A stretch of 64,000 nucleotides of DNA, from NCBI GenBank assembly GCA_003344405.1, contig NOWV01000004.1:434001-498000 (forward strand), written 5' to 3'. This document shows positions 1 through 12,737 of the stretch, in pieces (the first letter of the stretch is position 1; each line of letters begins with the position of its first letter). Below the pieces are notes generated by a model. The model made no database searches and was not told where the DNA came from. It worked only from the letters and a program-made list of their open reading frames with translations. The position numbers were made by a program, and so were the translations under genes. This DNA is from Trichoplax sp. H2 (Eukaryota; Placozoa; Uniplacotomia; Trichoplacea).

Positions 1-971
1 ATCAGCATACGACGTATACGCGTGTTTGTACTGCTGATAATTAATTATAATAATACTAATACCAATTAAAATTACGGAGGGTGAAAAACCCTATGCAGTA
101 CAGTACTGTAATGCCTCCATATCGTATGAGTAGTTACTAGAGAGTTCATCTCTTTTCAAATTCCGTATAGTTATTTACCAGTGTAATCAATTACTATTTA
201 TTGTAAACATAACTATCAGCATCGAATCCTGCCCGTGTAAGTGTAAGAAAACACTGCGGCAACACTACATTGTAAATTTAGTAATACTGCAGCTATCAGC
301 GTAATACTCAATTTTTTTGTTTGAGTACAGTAGTTCTGGATATACAGTATACAGTAGTACATACGTAGATAGTCTGTACCAGGTCTGTACATTATTTTAC
401 TGTACAGTAGCATTGCTTGACCTTTTACGGAATACCACACCGAGCATCCCGTAATCTGTATAACTATGGTATAACATATATGAAATGCAATTGAAAAAGT
501 TCAATGCGTTCATTAAACTGGTCAACACGTACTGCAACAACATATTTGCCAAGCTTTAAAGAAATTGGCTAAGATTTTCAATATGCATCAGGCAAATTCA
601 GCTTAAATCTTGACCAATTTCTTGTAAGACTTTAAAAGTGTGATGATTTATACATCGCAATCCATTATCATACTGTATATATCAGTGATCTAGTAATGTC
701 AGCGAAGATTAAATTGTGGATTGATGGATTATATATATACGAATATACAGTATAATCATATGTACTGTAATTGTATACTGTAATAAAAATAATAATAAAG
801 TATAAAACTTTCCAAGCCCGAAGCAGGTCAATGCTTGAAATTGTTGATTAAATGTTATTAATTTACTAACTTTAATTACATCATCGCATTCAGAGAAAAT
901 GATATTTCAATTACATATTATATAACTTCAATATTAAAATCTGCTTGGCTGTTACTAAGGATTAAATAAAA

Positions 972-1081
972 TTCTACATTTTCGCGATTACGAAATCAAT
1001 GACACTCATAGGATCGCTTGTAACAGAAAAAAAATTTCTGTGATTTAAATTACGCATTGATTTCATTTTCGTAAATGTAGG
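972..1081. repeat. imperfect inverted repeat, hairpin
   Basis: The left arm at 972-1000 and the right arm at 1055-1081 are imperfect inverted copies of each other, about 26 bases long with a few mismatches. A second short inverted repeat (CAGAAA / TTTCTG) lies between them. It could be a small MITE relic or a transcribed hairpin. No coding potential was seen. Confidence 0.5.
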
Positions 1082-2399
1082 ATATACATAAGGTAACAGA
1101 CGTTATCGTGAATATCTTTAATATTATTTTGGAGCAGCTACTTTTATAATAAAACTTAAATTAGTATATTCAATTAGCGTTCTTCCGTTGCATATGATAT
1201 GAAAAAAGTTACTGAATTTATAAGATTGTAAGACTTTACTCAGCCATTGGGTAACTTCAGGATTTACCATAGCAAACAAAAGCCCTAGGCTGCCTATTAA
1301 TAGACAAAAATAAGCGAGGAACTACTAGTGCAGTAATGCAATGCTTATAAATAGAGTTTATCTCATATTATCTTATTTATCACCTATCAATAATGACTTA
1401 ATTTGAGAACTGGTGAGTCGTTACTGACAGTAAATGTATTAAATTATTGTTTTCCTACTCTACACCTAATGTTGAAGTGTGTAGCATAACGGTCAAATCT
1501 ACAAGTACTGAAAGGTTGTAATTCTGCATATTCTTAACCGCTTTACTGTAATTCGCTCGGATACGAGTGGATTTAGTTTGCTCTATACTGTATGCACTTA
1601 CTGTATGCGTTATTAAACGTTTATCAATGTCAATATTATCGTTAGCTCGATTGAGAGTTTCTACTGATAAACCTTCGTTAACACAATGATACTAAAGCTA
1701 TGTAAGTGTCATATATATATATCATATAAGTATTCATAACGATCATTTCTCTGTCATTATTATACATAGTGTCAAACCAATGCCTAGCAGTCACTATCCA
1801 CAAACGCAAAGGTAAACCGTTTACAATTGTGTTATTGGAAAATGGGTCTTATGCTATCCTTTTTAATCAGTCTAATAACTAACGTTATTCTCAATATATG
1901 CACTACCATGTGTATATAGATACTTATAAATGAAGTTATTTATAGTTCTAGTAGGTACACTTCACTGTTAGATATAGACTGTTATTGCGGAATATATATA
2001 GTACACATACGGTGTATGTTGCACTAGCTGACTAGTAATATTATTACTTTCAAGTCCTGATTGGGTGATCGAACTTTCTATAGAGTATACTTATTAGGGA
2101 AGCAGAGGGAATAACACTGTACAATAAATCCAACTTTCTTCTCTCTGTTCAAATACGAGAATGTTTATCTTAAAAGAAATTACTACATTTATGCGTATTT
2201 ACTGTGGAGGACTTTTTATATTGTGAAAGTCGCAATTCTACTTAGTGCTTGTATTTCAATTCATTGCGAAATCACCGTTTAGGCTAAGATATATTTTGTT
2301 ATTACCGTATTACGGTCTGTTAAAAAGTTAACTGTGGTTCTTCATTTCGATACTTACGCGCTATTTGATATAGAAGCTTTTATAAAGATAAGATTAGAA

Positions 2400-2445
2400 C
2401 AGATACAGTGCTGTACACCGTACTGTACAGCACAATGTACGGTAG
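2400..2445. repeat. small GTAC-type palindromic cluster
   Basis: A short run of TACAGTG, GTACACC, GTACTGTACAG and GTACGG words, about 390 bases before the first resolved TBC1D22 exon. It is the smallest member of the GTAC array family described elsewhere in this window. Confidence 0.5.
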
Positions 2446-2834
2446 TAATCTCATTTCATTGCTTCCCCGTCATTTATTCGTCACTGTCCAGTAAATTCCG
2501 GCTATAATTAAATATTGTTAGCGAATGCGAAATATATCAATATTTTTTACATTACTTAGAATTGAAGCCTGCGTTACACTTTGTGTAATAACAGTACATA
2601 CATATTACTGTATTACTTTGTTACAAATTTTATATTACGTTAGCAACATACTGTAGAGTAAATACCCACTTATGAATATAAAAGTATTGATACTCTAACG
2701 GTCTTCACATCTGAGCTTTACAGAATTTTAATATTGCTGCATAATTTATATGAAAAGCATGTATATTTAAATTACTGTTTATAAAATTGTAGTAATCATG
2801 AAAACTTTGTGTATGATGTAATTCGTATTATAAG

Positions 2835-5187
2835 TAACCCTGGAAAGCCCGCCTATGGTGCTCAGCATCCTCCCCTTGCAAGGTTAATCAAAAGTTTATT
2901 TCTCTTGTTGGCAGATAGATAATATTTGGCTTTTTAATCACGTAGTGTATTTATTGATTAAATTTTAGCTCGATTGGTAATGGGCCGTCAAGTCCGACGA
3001 TAAAGTCTGAATTATCATTTGAAGAATTTAGCGATAAAATAGCAGATGTATGGGATGCTAGCGATAAAGATGATATTTTAGATGTCATTAGATCTGATTC
3101 CCAATCAGAGAGTAAGTTATACGGTATTATAATTAATTGTTCTTGGCTATAAGCTTAACGTATTACCGTAATATCATACTTTACTACATAGCAGACATTG
3201 ACAATGCGTCTGATACGATCGAAGCTTCAAATCAATTTCAAAGAAAGTCTGCGAATTTAAAGGATTTATCGACGCAGTCAACTACCGCTTACAAAGGTAT
3301 GAAGGGTATAACGAACATTTACTTCTAATTTACGATACATTTTGTTAATTGAACATGTAGTTAGCTACGCTGTACTTCAATATTACAGGTTCAACGTCAC
3401 ATAGTGAGCCGAAGCAGCAGACAACTAGTGATTCGCTTACAATGCAGGCTACACTGTTAGAGTTTGGTGATAGAGAAAGCAGTAGAAAAGAAAGGTTTTT
3501 GAGATGCCTTTCCGCACCGAATGTTGAATTTGGTAAGTCTTACAAATCGGGTCGATATGATCACGATCATTTCTAATACTATCCACAAATATCAATTAGA
3601 AACATTACGCGAACTTAGTTGGAATGGTGTACCGAAATCCTTCAGACCGAAGGCTTGGCGTTTACTGTCTGTAAGTTGAGGTTCTACTGTTAGTACACCA
3701 TAAAATCAGGTTTTATGGTTAGAAGTATACTTATTTTATTAAACTTAGGGTTATTTGCCTGTGAATGCCGAAAGACAAAAATTGACTCTCGAGAGAAAGC
3801 GTGATGAATATTGCAGCTATGTAGCAAAATACTATCCGCTTAGAAATGATCCTTCCTTTCAAGAGACATTTAGACAAGTGAGAAAATTTCCCTTTGTACA
3901 GTACATAAATATCAGTTCTTAATTAATTTACCTTTTGTAGATTCAAATTGATATACCGAGAACGAATCCTTTAGTACCGCTATTTCAACAACCATTGGTA
4001 CAACAGGTACATCATTAAAAAAATTTGAAGTATTAATGACGCTAAAATCGTAAGTATAATATTTAGGTTTTCGAACGAGTACTATTTATATGGGCAATGC
4101 GGCATCCAGCAAGTGGTTATGTACAGGGAATTAATGATCTAGTGACGCCGTTCTTCATTGTATTCCTTACGGAATATATCAATGAAGGTAAAGTAGTTCT
4201 GCGCTGTTAGTTCGTAACTGTTTTGGTCTATCCTTTCTTCGTTCTGCTTAAACTTAAGTATTTCTGTACTGAAGGAAATATTTTTTGCAGAAGTGGATGT
4301 CGAAACGTATGACATAGTTAAGCTTTCATCAAAGCAACTAGAGCTGATTGAAGCAGACAGTTACTGGTGCTTAACTAACATATTAGATGGAATACAGGTA
4401 AAGATATTGTTACAGAACTGTGGTTGTATAGTATATTATAATAATTAATCGTACTTTCACCTTTGAAGGATAATTACACGTTTGCTCAGCCAGGGATCCA
4501 GAAAAAGGTGCAAACATTAAAGACGTTGGTTAGTCGGGTTAATGGTATTGTATCGTTATGGCTATAATGATCCTAAGTTATAATTCATAAGAATTTATAT
4601 TATTAATCTTATCACATATTATAATTATTAATATTTGTATCGTTAATTTCAGGTAAATTGCACTTGCATTTAGAAAAGCACAATATAGAATACTTACAGT
4701 TCGCATTTAGATGGATGAATAATATTTTAATGCGTGAACTTCCTTTACGATGTATTATACGCCTGTGGGACACTTACCAAGTAATTAGTTTTTGTTAGTT
4801 ACTTAAGCTACTATCTGGCGAACAGTACAGTATATTGAACTATTACTGTTTTACTTATGATACGTATCAGGCAGAGCCAAATGGTTTCGCAGATTTTCAC
4901 TTATACGTTTGTGCCGCATTTCTAAATCATTGGTCCAAAGAATTACTGGAAAGACATGATTTTCAAGTTGGTATAGTTTTTGAGAGATATTTACAGCTAG
5001 TAATATACGCATATTTGATTGATAACTGCAAGTGAAATTTAACTCTTTCCAGAATTTAATGATTTTGTTACAAAATACACCGACTGATAATTGGACCGAA
5101 AGAGAAATCGCTGTTCTTCTAGCTGAGGCATTCAGTTTAAAGTACGCATTTGCTGATGCTCCAAGTCATTTTCATAAAAAGAAATAA
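2835..5187 (+). CDS. TBC1D22: TBC1D22-type Rab GTPase-activating protein
   Basis: A TBC-domain Rab GAP, expected to speed GTP hydrolysis on Golgi or endosomal Rabs. Thirteen exons join in phase: 2835-2882, 2969-3111, 3192-3296, 3389-3532, 3600-3670, 3749-3877, 3941-4006, 4067-4187, 4291-4397, 4469-4544, 4653-4780, 4871-4966 and 5053-5187, about 456 codons. The first resolved exon carries the family motif YGAQHPP. An acidic linker follows, then the TBC domain from ELSWNGVPK to the end. The arginine finger (IDIPRT) and the glutamine finger (YVQGIND) are both present, so the GAP should be active. The C-terminus reads YAFADAPSH as in animal TBC1D22A/B. The ATG exon was not found, so the start given is an acceptor. 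Human TBC1D22A is about 517 residues. Introns are mostly 60-110 nt. Family certain; the A/B paralogue question cannot be settled. Confidence 0.93.
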
Positions 5188-5188
5188 A
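5183..5188 (+). terminator. possible poly(A) signal overlapping TBC1D22 stop
   Basis: AATAAA overlaps the TAA stop codon of TBC1D22. If used, the 3' UTR would be only about 20 nt. A later signal may be used instead. Confidence 0.3.
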
Positions 5189-6748
5189 AGTTACGGTAAT
5201 CTTTTGCAAATTAATCTCGACATATATCATGTCGTAAGTTCTTTTAAGGTATATTTGCGCTAAACTATTAGAAATCAGCTCTTTGCTTTTCGTGAAATTT
5301 TTTTTGAGAATTCCTGTAATGATCTCCATCCATAAGCAAGTGTATTACTAGTTACAATGTGAATTTTTGTACTGTATTTTACTTGAGTTTGCGTAATGGT
5401 TACCTGTGGCATGTGTAGCGAAGTGTAATATGATTAGGCTTACTGAAATTTAAATATTCTCTTTATTTGATCTGATCAAGTTTATGTTCCAAATTTGACG
5501 TGTATAAAATACAGTTTGTTTGTGCGCATATTGTATTTGAATTTTTGGAATTAGCCATTGATGTACTAACATGTACGCATACGTAACTGATTCGAAAACC
5601 GGAAGTTATTCAATTTTAAAATCGCACAACTCAGCTATGTTATAATGTTGTCAGCATCATTAAATAGGATTAAACATTTTTAAATAACTTTCTTTTTTTG
5701 TACTTTATATTGTAGACAGTTGAACATATCCATCACTCGTTTTACCTTAATACCTATCGTGCTAGAGAACCAGACTATTGATAAAATTATACTTTACAGA
5801 AGCCAAGCTAAAAGAGCTGAGCACGTCTCTGCTGAAATTCAAGTTTTTAGCGTGCTCGTGCAAGTGTGGAGTATTTGCAATTCAGCTGTAAACTGTCTAC
5901 TGCCAGCGAATGGTTGTAATGTATATAGATTTACTATCCTATTTAACTATAAATTTAATATTTGAATCTTGTGAACCTTCCTACAACAGCAATAATGGTA
6001 CATTCTACATTTACATGTATGCGATAATTTATGAGTAGGAAATATCATTAAAACTAGTATCTCTCTGATGGAGAACAATATCGTTATATTAACCTGGTAT
6101 AAAGTGAGTATATAGCTCCTGGTGTTCAATGTGAATATTCAACCACGGTATTATTTAATTAGCACCTGCAGTTCTCTTACATAGCTGGACGTTGCTAACA
6201 AATGGCAACATAAGATTGTAAGTAGGTCGAGAAGCTCCCACAACAAATTATTCAGAGCGAAAAACTAAGACATTACTTGACAATTTTAACACATAATGTT
6301 GTAAGTTATATTTCAATTTACAAATATGCATGCAAGCTGTAATAAGTAAATTCGATAATATCTCTAAACTTCAGAGTTATGAGCAATAGGATTAACTCCT
6401 AAGAATCTTCGAGGTCAAACTCCCACAACTCCTGTAACAAACCTAGATATAGTTATGCAAAATGAAATTTTTTAATTGATGATCCAATATTAGATAAGTG
6501 CAAGTCATAGAACTATTATAATACTAAAATGAATTTATAGTAGCAACAGTAGCTATTACCGTCGGCTTGCTTCCAATTCGGATCATTCTTTTGAAGGTTG
6601 AGTATCGTTGATGCTAAGCGCAGAAAGTTGTTATCGGTTCTAAAACAATTAATAAGGCCAGGAATCTGTAAACTAAGAAAGTGTAGAAGCCATAGCCCTT
6701 TACTAATTAAAGGAATATTGATCCTGACAACAAAGTGCAAATACGGTC
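5188..6748. other. intergenic, between convergent TBC1D22 and ATRIP
   Basis: No supported gene. An open frame at 5720-5965 follows a TAG acceptor-like site but resembles no family I know and has no clear partner exon. The stretch would hold the 3' ends of both convergent genes. Confidence 0.45.
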
Positions 6749-9525
6749 TCAGTATATTTGTTTTATATCTCCCTGGTAATATAAGAGTAATCGTATAAAA
6801 CTGTTGATCTTCTAAATTACATGCACGAATATAAAATACTTTACTTGTAGGGATTGGTAAAATTTTTCCCATCGGGTCCCAGTTCGGAATTAAGAAAATC
6901 AATTATACATCTATAAAACTATTAGATATCATGGACATCAATTATCATTGCAAATTTCAGAAAAAGTCTTTAGTGGTATATATTTTTAATCAATTAGAAT
7001 ATCAACATTACTTCGTCACAAATGAAATATCCTTCGCGTTCGGTTCGTAACTCTTGCACAAAAGCCTTATGTGTTGCTAGAGAAGAAATAAATGATAATA
7101 CAGCTTTTTTGCATCTTTCAACGTTGCTAGATAGCATCGATCTCTCTTCGGAAAGGCATGAGCATAATCTATATAGGATAGTACAGTCTGAAATCACATG
7201 AAAAATGATTTTAGTATTATGGACTATTTGTGTATCTTTCCTAATAATACTCATACTTGACGGTTCGTAAAGTTTTAACAACAATTCCGACCGACGAAAG
7301 AAGCAATTCAGCAGACGCACTATTCCAATCACCCGTTCGTAAACGTTTGATTTTTCACAGTTTAAGTAACGATTTAAGACTCCAGTCGCGAATACTAAAT
7401 TCATTCTATAAAATTCGAGGTATGTGAAAGAGAATTCAGTAGCATAATTATCATTATTATTAGTAAACACTAAGTAGTTCAACTACTTCGTAACGTATAA
7501 GATCAAGACAAAGCCATTAATCTTAGGCCTCTTATAAAAATTTAACAGTTCTTACTTTTCCAAATTAGAGGATTCACAGTTTTGAGCTAAAGCGATCAGA
7601 AATTGCAGAGCATATTCTGCTATTTCAGAGTCCTACGAAGAACAGGATAGTAAGTATAGTATCCGGTCTAGTAACGGTTACAATACTTTCGATGTTATGA
7701 CTACGATGTAAAGATCTCTTTGAATAACGTTTAAATATAACGAAGTAAACTTGACATAAAAGCTATATTTATCTTATCTTTCCGTTTATTACTGTAGTGA
7801 ATATGTACACTATGGTCTCCTGAGCCAGAGAATTGATACCTATCAGGCTATCACTATTAACTGATATCGTCACGAATGTACAAAACAGATAATGCGATTT
7901 CTTGGGATTATTCGGATTATTTCTCATAACGAAAGTACAGTATTCGCTGTAGATCTACTTACCTTACAGCCAACCAGAAACACTGCTTTAGGAAAGATTT
8001 TGAAAGTAAATCCATCTTCTATTGAATTTGCAGTGACAAGATCTTTCTTAATTAGTCTATTCGCAAGATACGAATATACGAAAGGGATAGAAAATAAACC
8101 GAAATAAAAGGATTTTAACGTTCAGAACGTTAAGGTACTATTTTTAGTAAGGGATTAAAGCTCACTTGTAGCTATACGCATAAACTCACTCTTTATCATC
8201 AAACTTATCGTAGTCGGCAATGCAAAGTTTTCGTTTGATTAGAGACTAATAAAAGTATACAAAATAAAAAATAATGGCAAGTATGCTCTTTACACCTTTT
8301 AAGCAAATTTTAAACATAATGTCTTTAATTAAGTCCAATATACCTTTTGTTGCTCGAGAACCAAAGTCGATTCCGCCTCAGATTTTGTTAAAATAAATTT
8401 CACCATTGAGGACTTACATTGGGCTAGGATGGTCAAGATACCTAAGATGCAACGAAGATAGGGTATCCTAATCATAACTTTCTTAGCACCTAGTGACGTG
8501 TAGTTGAAACTAGTATCTTCATTGACAATTTCTTGGATTATTACTTCAACTGCTCTCAAAAATGATGAAATTCTCACTTGGTCGATGCTATTTCCATTGA
8601 AAGCTTTTAATTGCTTAGTAAACTCTTTTTGTATTGCTATCCAATGAAAATTTTTCTTGATGGTAAAAATTTCGGTAAATGAATCTAGAATTGTGTATAA
8701 GCTATTAATCGTTATATTCTTGCCGAGTGTCTTTCGTATATGCATCATTAATACTTTATAATGTAACAATTCGACACTAGAATTTCTATCTTGGACAGTA
8801 TCAGATTTAACGACACTTCCAACAAGTTTTGATTCACACTTATTATTGCGTAAATCATCTTTGACTATTGGAATGTTCGGTAAATGCCACAAATTACAAC
8901 GGTTGTGTTGATGAGCGGAAGTAAACTTAAAAAGTTGTAGTTTGTCAATATACTCATGCAGCTGTAACAACTCTCTATCTCTGAACGAAAGCTGTGTTTT
9001 TAAGTTAGTAATTTCTATTTGCAACACTTTTTCGCTTTGCGCATCGGCGCTCCGTTTGCTACTTTCCAGTTGTGCTAACTGCTCTCTTAAATTAATTTCT
9101 TTGCTCTGATATTGCAATAGACGATTTCTTAGCATCGTAATCTCGCCGCACTGTTTGATAATATGGTTTTGTAAATCGTCCGTTTTCTTATGCAACTCAG
9201 GTATCGCATTCTTACAATTTCCAGTAGACAAAGTTTTGAAATTTCTATTCTCTTCTTCTTTTACCTCATTTGGCGTACAATCAGAAGGTACCGGGTAATT
9301 TAGCTTTTCAACATCAGTAAGTGCCTGCGAACAAAGTTCATCCGGCAATTCAAACAGGGCCTCTAAAGGGGAATTACTTTCGCAAGGCTTACTTGCTAGG
9401 GCGACTTTTTTTCTTAGACGATATTTGTCAGACCCAATGAAAGTTTCGTAAGGCTTTTCCTCAGCAAGCATATCATCGGAATCGTAAAGAAACCTTTTTC
9501 TACCATTATTGTTCGTGCTCTTCAT
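6749..9525 (-). CDS. ATRIP: ATR-interacting protein (ATRIP)
   Basis: Partner of the ATR kinase; it brings ATR to RPA-coated single-stranded DNA in the replication checkpoint. Exons in transcript order: 9525-8344, 8245-8190, 8056-7963, 7632-7556, 7405-7012, 6918-6844 and 6811-6749 (TGA), 646 residues in phase. Near residue 60, ELPDELCSQAL resembles the acidic RPA70-binding motif of human ATRIP (DDLEELDTLASQAL). A coiled coil follows (about residues 115-200) with GEITMLRNRLLQ and NLKTQLSFRDREL, matching human GEIKILRDSLHQ and SLQSELQFKDAEM. The rest is helical; AVLSFISSLATHKAFVQEL matches the conserved late region. Human ATRIP is 791 residues, so this one is short. The last two exons are the least certain: another frame stays open to 6516. 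The gene is divergent from ING3, with GTAC arrays between them. Confidence 0.8.
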
Positions 9526-9577
9526 ACTTACTGACTACCAGGCATAAAATTCATAGTGAATTATTAAAGGAAGAATA

Positions 9578-9960
9578 GCAACTACTGTACAGTACTAGAG
9601 TAATGCACTTATAGGCACTTTGCATTCCTCCGAAGCACGAAGTACTGTATTGTACTGTAAATACTCGTACTGTATAAACAGTAACGTACTGTACTGTACA
9701 GTACAGTACAGTACGGTACAGTCAATACAGTACTACAGTACCAATGTCATGCATTTGACTAAATACTAGTGCAAACTCCCGTCGCTTTGCTGACGGTTTA
9801 CGATAATGTGCTTATTTAACAGATAGTATTACCATTTGTCGTAGACCTGTCAGAGGTTCAGTAACTTTATACCGTGTACTGTACAGTAGATGAAAAGTAC
9901 AGTACAGTACTGTAGTCCAATGACTGTACGTACAGTACACTATTTAATGTTTTGTGCCGA
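9578..9960. repeat. GTAC-type palindromic array, ATRIP side
   Basis: Repeated GTACT and AGTAC pentamers, with the strongest run at about 9685-9725 and weaker ones at 9580-9680 and 9873-9945. The run flips from GTACT to its complement AGTAC, making perfect inverted repeats. It begins about 50 bases upstream of the ATRIP ATG. Confidence 0.85.
9761..9866. repeat. dispersed repeat, copy A
   Basis: Shares a near-identical block with 14994-15072, starting ACTAGTGCAAACTCCCGTCG and ending AGGTTCAGTAAC. It contains a small hairpin, CCGTC / GACGG. Copy A has about 31 bases near its right end that copy B lacks. Confidence 0.85.
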
Positions 9961-10059
9961 ATATATGCGTCAATACACACAATTGACTATGAAGAAACTT
10001 TTTTCACACAGAGAGCGTAGAATGATTCGAAAATCATACCGGAAGGAACAGAAGTCAGA

Positions 10060-10850
10060 ACACTGAATACAGTACAGTATGATGATGTGGTAGACTTATA
10101 GCAAACCAGTGTACTGTACGATTATAATATACAGTACTGTACAGGTTTTCTTCTAGTGGCCCATTCTGCACGTAAAACTAACATCCATTCGTTTAGTAAT
10201 AACTTGTACTGTAGAGCACAGCAGTATGATACATGTACAGTATGGGGATTTCATAGGATTTTTTTGCAGCAGTGTACTGTCAGTGTACTGTACAGTACAC
10301 TTACAATAGACCACATCTCGTTAAAATATTGTGTCAAACGCTTTGTTATGACTTATGACAGTACGTACTTTAATATTCAGATGGTCGATCTTAAATTGAC
10401 TGATTTTCTAAATTAAGTAATACTGTATTACGCTAAATCTTATTATCTGTTGCTAAGTTCCGCTTGGAGACAGTTATATAAGATCTATGTTATTAAAGTT
10501 AGTACCAGTGATTTAGAAAACAGACACGGAAGATCTATAATAATTTGATCAGACAGACAGGAGGTGATCATTCCAGGTCTTCTTCTAGTAGTCTGTACCT
10601 ACTGTACTGTACAGTGTACAGTACCGTACATTGCGCTAGTTCATGTGCAGCACCGTGCCAACTTCACCGTCCATTTTATTTTATTTTTTTTATTTATACT
10701 GTACTGTATTTTATTTACTGTACTGTTGCCGTACAGTATTTCATTCTACTGTACTTTATTTATTCGATTTCTTTTACGGTTATTACCTACTGTAGAATGT
10801 TTTATAATTATAATTGGAATTAAAACCGCTACAGTACAGTGCGGCATTTG
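10060..10850. repeat. GTAC-type palindromic array, ING3 side
   Basis: Scattered runs of GTACTGTACAG and its complement at 10068-10145, 10205-10300, 10593-10640 and 10695-10750, ending within about 100 bases of the ING3 ATG. Overlapping open frames in this stretch encode only repeat-derived peptides. Confidence 0.75.
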
Positions 10851-10926
10851 AAACCACATTTTAAAGCACAGGATAATCACATACGAGTATATGCGCACAG
10901 AGCAGTATATCATAGGCTAATTTGGC

Positions 10927-12491
10927 ATGCTATACTTAGAAGACTATTTAGAACTGATAGAACAGCTTCCAAATGAATTTAAAAGTCGCTTTGCTAAAAT
11001 CAGGGAGATGGATTTGCAGGTCCAAAACGATATAGATAGCCTAGATACGAAAGTGAAAGACTTCTTTCAAAATGGTCGTAAAGCCAAATCAGAGCGGAAA
11101 CAATCTGATTATCTGGATATCAATGGGGTACGTTCGCTCGTGATGCAGTGCAGTGAACTGTTAGCACATATGTGGTAGTTCATATTTTTTAACTATTTTT
11201 GTAGCTTTTCTGCAATATAGCACTATACTGCTCTAAGCTGTACTTTTACAACATGCTGCAGTGATTAAGAATTTGGTATTGCACAGAAAACAGATGTAGA
11301 TACGGGCACAAAAAGTGACATTGCTTATACCGTACACTACCCTATGCTTCCGTCAGGACGAGAATTCGTGCGAAATCCTTAGCACTGTGGTACTGTATTC
11401 GACTGAGCAATTTTATCTAAATTTTCCTTTTTCTTTAGACCTATCTAAATACCATTGAGGTTGCCGATGAAAAAATCGTAATCGTACGAGAATTGCAGGA
11501 GCTCCTACAACGATATACAAAACGTCTTGTTCATGAACTGGAAAAATTTAAAATAGAGCTAGAAGCTGATAATCCTGGCATCACCGATCAACTAGAGAAA
11601 CACTCTTTCGAACTCGATCATTGTTGTTCACCACATACTAATTCTACCATCGCTGATATGCGCTTCCATCAGGTATCTACAGCAGGCCAAAAAAGAAAGC
11701 GTGACACTGAGTCAACGATTTCAAAATATAATGGTATTTTAGGTATTAGTAGTAAAAACTCTCCTAGTATATCTAATATAGCGAAGCCAGCAAACGATAT
11801 TTCAAATTTTTCTACTCTGCAATCTAAAGTTTATACTAAAGCGAGTTCACCCAGAGGATCGGTACCATACAAATTGAATAGCGTATCTGGATGCAATAAT
11901 GCTGCTGTAGAAGCAGCAGCATTCCAAGCTCTTTCAACTACTAAGCAGATGCAACAAGGTATGAAATTGGGAATTAAAGCCAGCCTGTTAATTCAAAGTT
12001 GCAATAGTTTAGATCAAAAGGCAAAATCTACTCTACATAAAGGCAGTCAAGAATTAGCTGAGGATGGCTCAGTTGCCTCGAAAAGTCACGAATGTTTTCA
12101 AGTGTTGAATAAAGAGTCCACGAAGCAATTGGCGAAAAGAAAAGTACAGCAGAAATACGTAAGTTCAGTCGATAATGGGTATAATTCAGCAATAACATCA
12201 ACTCCGCTGGTTGTTGATTCAACGCATAACACAGAAGTAAATGATGAAGTATCAGAAAGGCCTACAACATTAGAGATCTCAGAGTATGTTGTTGACCCGG
12301 ATGAACCTCGTTATTGTATATGCAATCAAATTTCGTACGGTGAAATGGTTGGATGTGATAACGACGACTGTCCTATTGAATGGTTTCATTATGCATGTGT
12401 TGGTATATCTGAGCCTCCTAAAGGAAAATGGTATTGTCCACAGTGTACAGTTAGTATGAAACGACGTAGTGCTAGAAGTGGGCACAAATGA
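10927..12491 (+). CDS. ING3: ING3, PHD-finger subunit of NuA4/TIP60
   Basis: Inhibitor-of-growth family protein 3, a reader of H3K4me3 in the NuA4/TIP60 acetyltransferase complex. Exon 1 is 10927-11127 and exon 2 is 11439-12491, joined in phase 0, giving 417 residues (human ING3 has 418). The start [15 protein letters not shown] and the helical ING domain (REMDLQVQN, then [17 protein letters not shown]) match animal ING3 closely. A poorly conserved, Ser-rich, basic middle follows, with an AAAFQA stretch. The PHD finger lies at about residues 359-408 with all zinc ligands: CIC, C-x4-C (CDNDDC), HYAC and CPQC. The binding pocket reads YGEMVGCDN. It ends in a basic tail. The 311-nt intron is long for this window. 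Identity is very secure. Confidence 0.97.
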
Positions 12492-12731
12492 CGAAATTTA
12501 TGTATCTTGCTGTATGATATAATTAATAGGCAGCACTGTATATTAGTTAATTGCTCGATAACATTAACGGAGCAAAATTTTACCTTACTACTAACGGTAT
12601 TGCTGGTCGTAAACCCGAGCTAACGATTCATAATTTCCAATATAAGCTATGACTTGTACCTACCTTATTCCCTTAAATACTGTAGTTTTTATATATATTT
12701 ATGAATTTAAAATTGGACAGTTATTATTCCA

Positions 12732-12737
12732 AATAAA
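12732..12737 (+). terminator. poly(A) signal of ING3
   Basis: AATAAA about 240 bases after the ING3 stop codon, in a T/A-rich stretch; the best candidate 3' end for this gene. Confidence 0.55.

Larger units (their letters stand above)
1..2834. other. non-coding stretch before TBC1D22
   Basis: No supported exon was found apart from the hairpin at 972-1081. The short open frames here lack splice support and look like chance. TACAGTA/TACTGTA words recur, and a small cluster of them lies at about 2400-2445, upstream of TBC1D22. The missing first coding exon of TBC1D22 is expected somewhere in the last few hundred bases. Confidence 0.5.
9526..10926. promoter_or_regulatory. divergent intergenic region, ATRIP / ING3
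   Basis: A 1.4 kb region between the two ATGs, read outwards to ATRIP on the left and ING3 on the right. It holds two blocks of GTAC-type arrays and one copy of a dispersed repeat (9761-9866). Open frames over the arrays are translations of repeat DNA, rich in Y-C-T-V. Promoter function is inferred from gene orientation only; no TATA box was assigned. Confidence 0.5.

Noticed and set aside
7892-8107. Plus-strand frame of 71 codons
   Set aside because: It is the shadow of ATRIP exon 8056-7963 on the other strand, which joins in phase with its neighbours.
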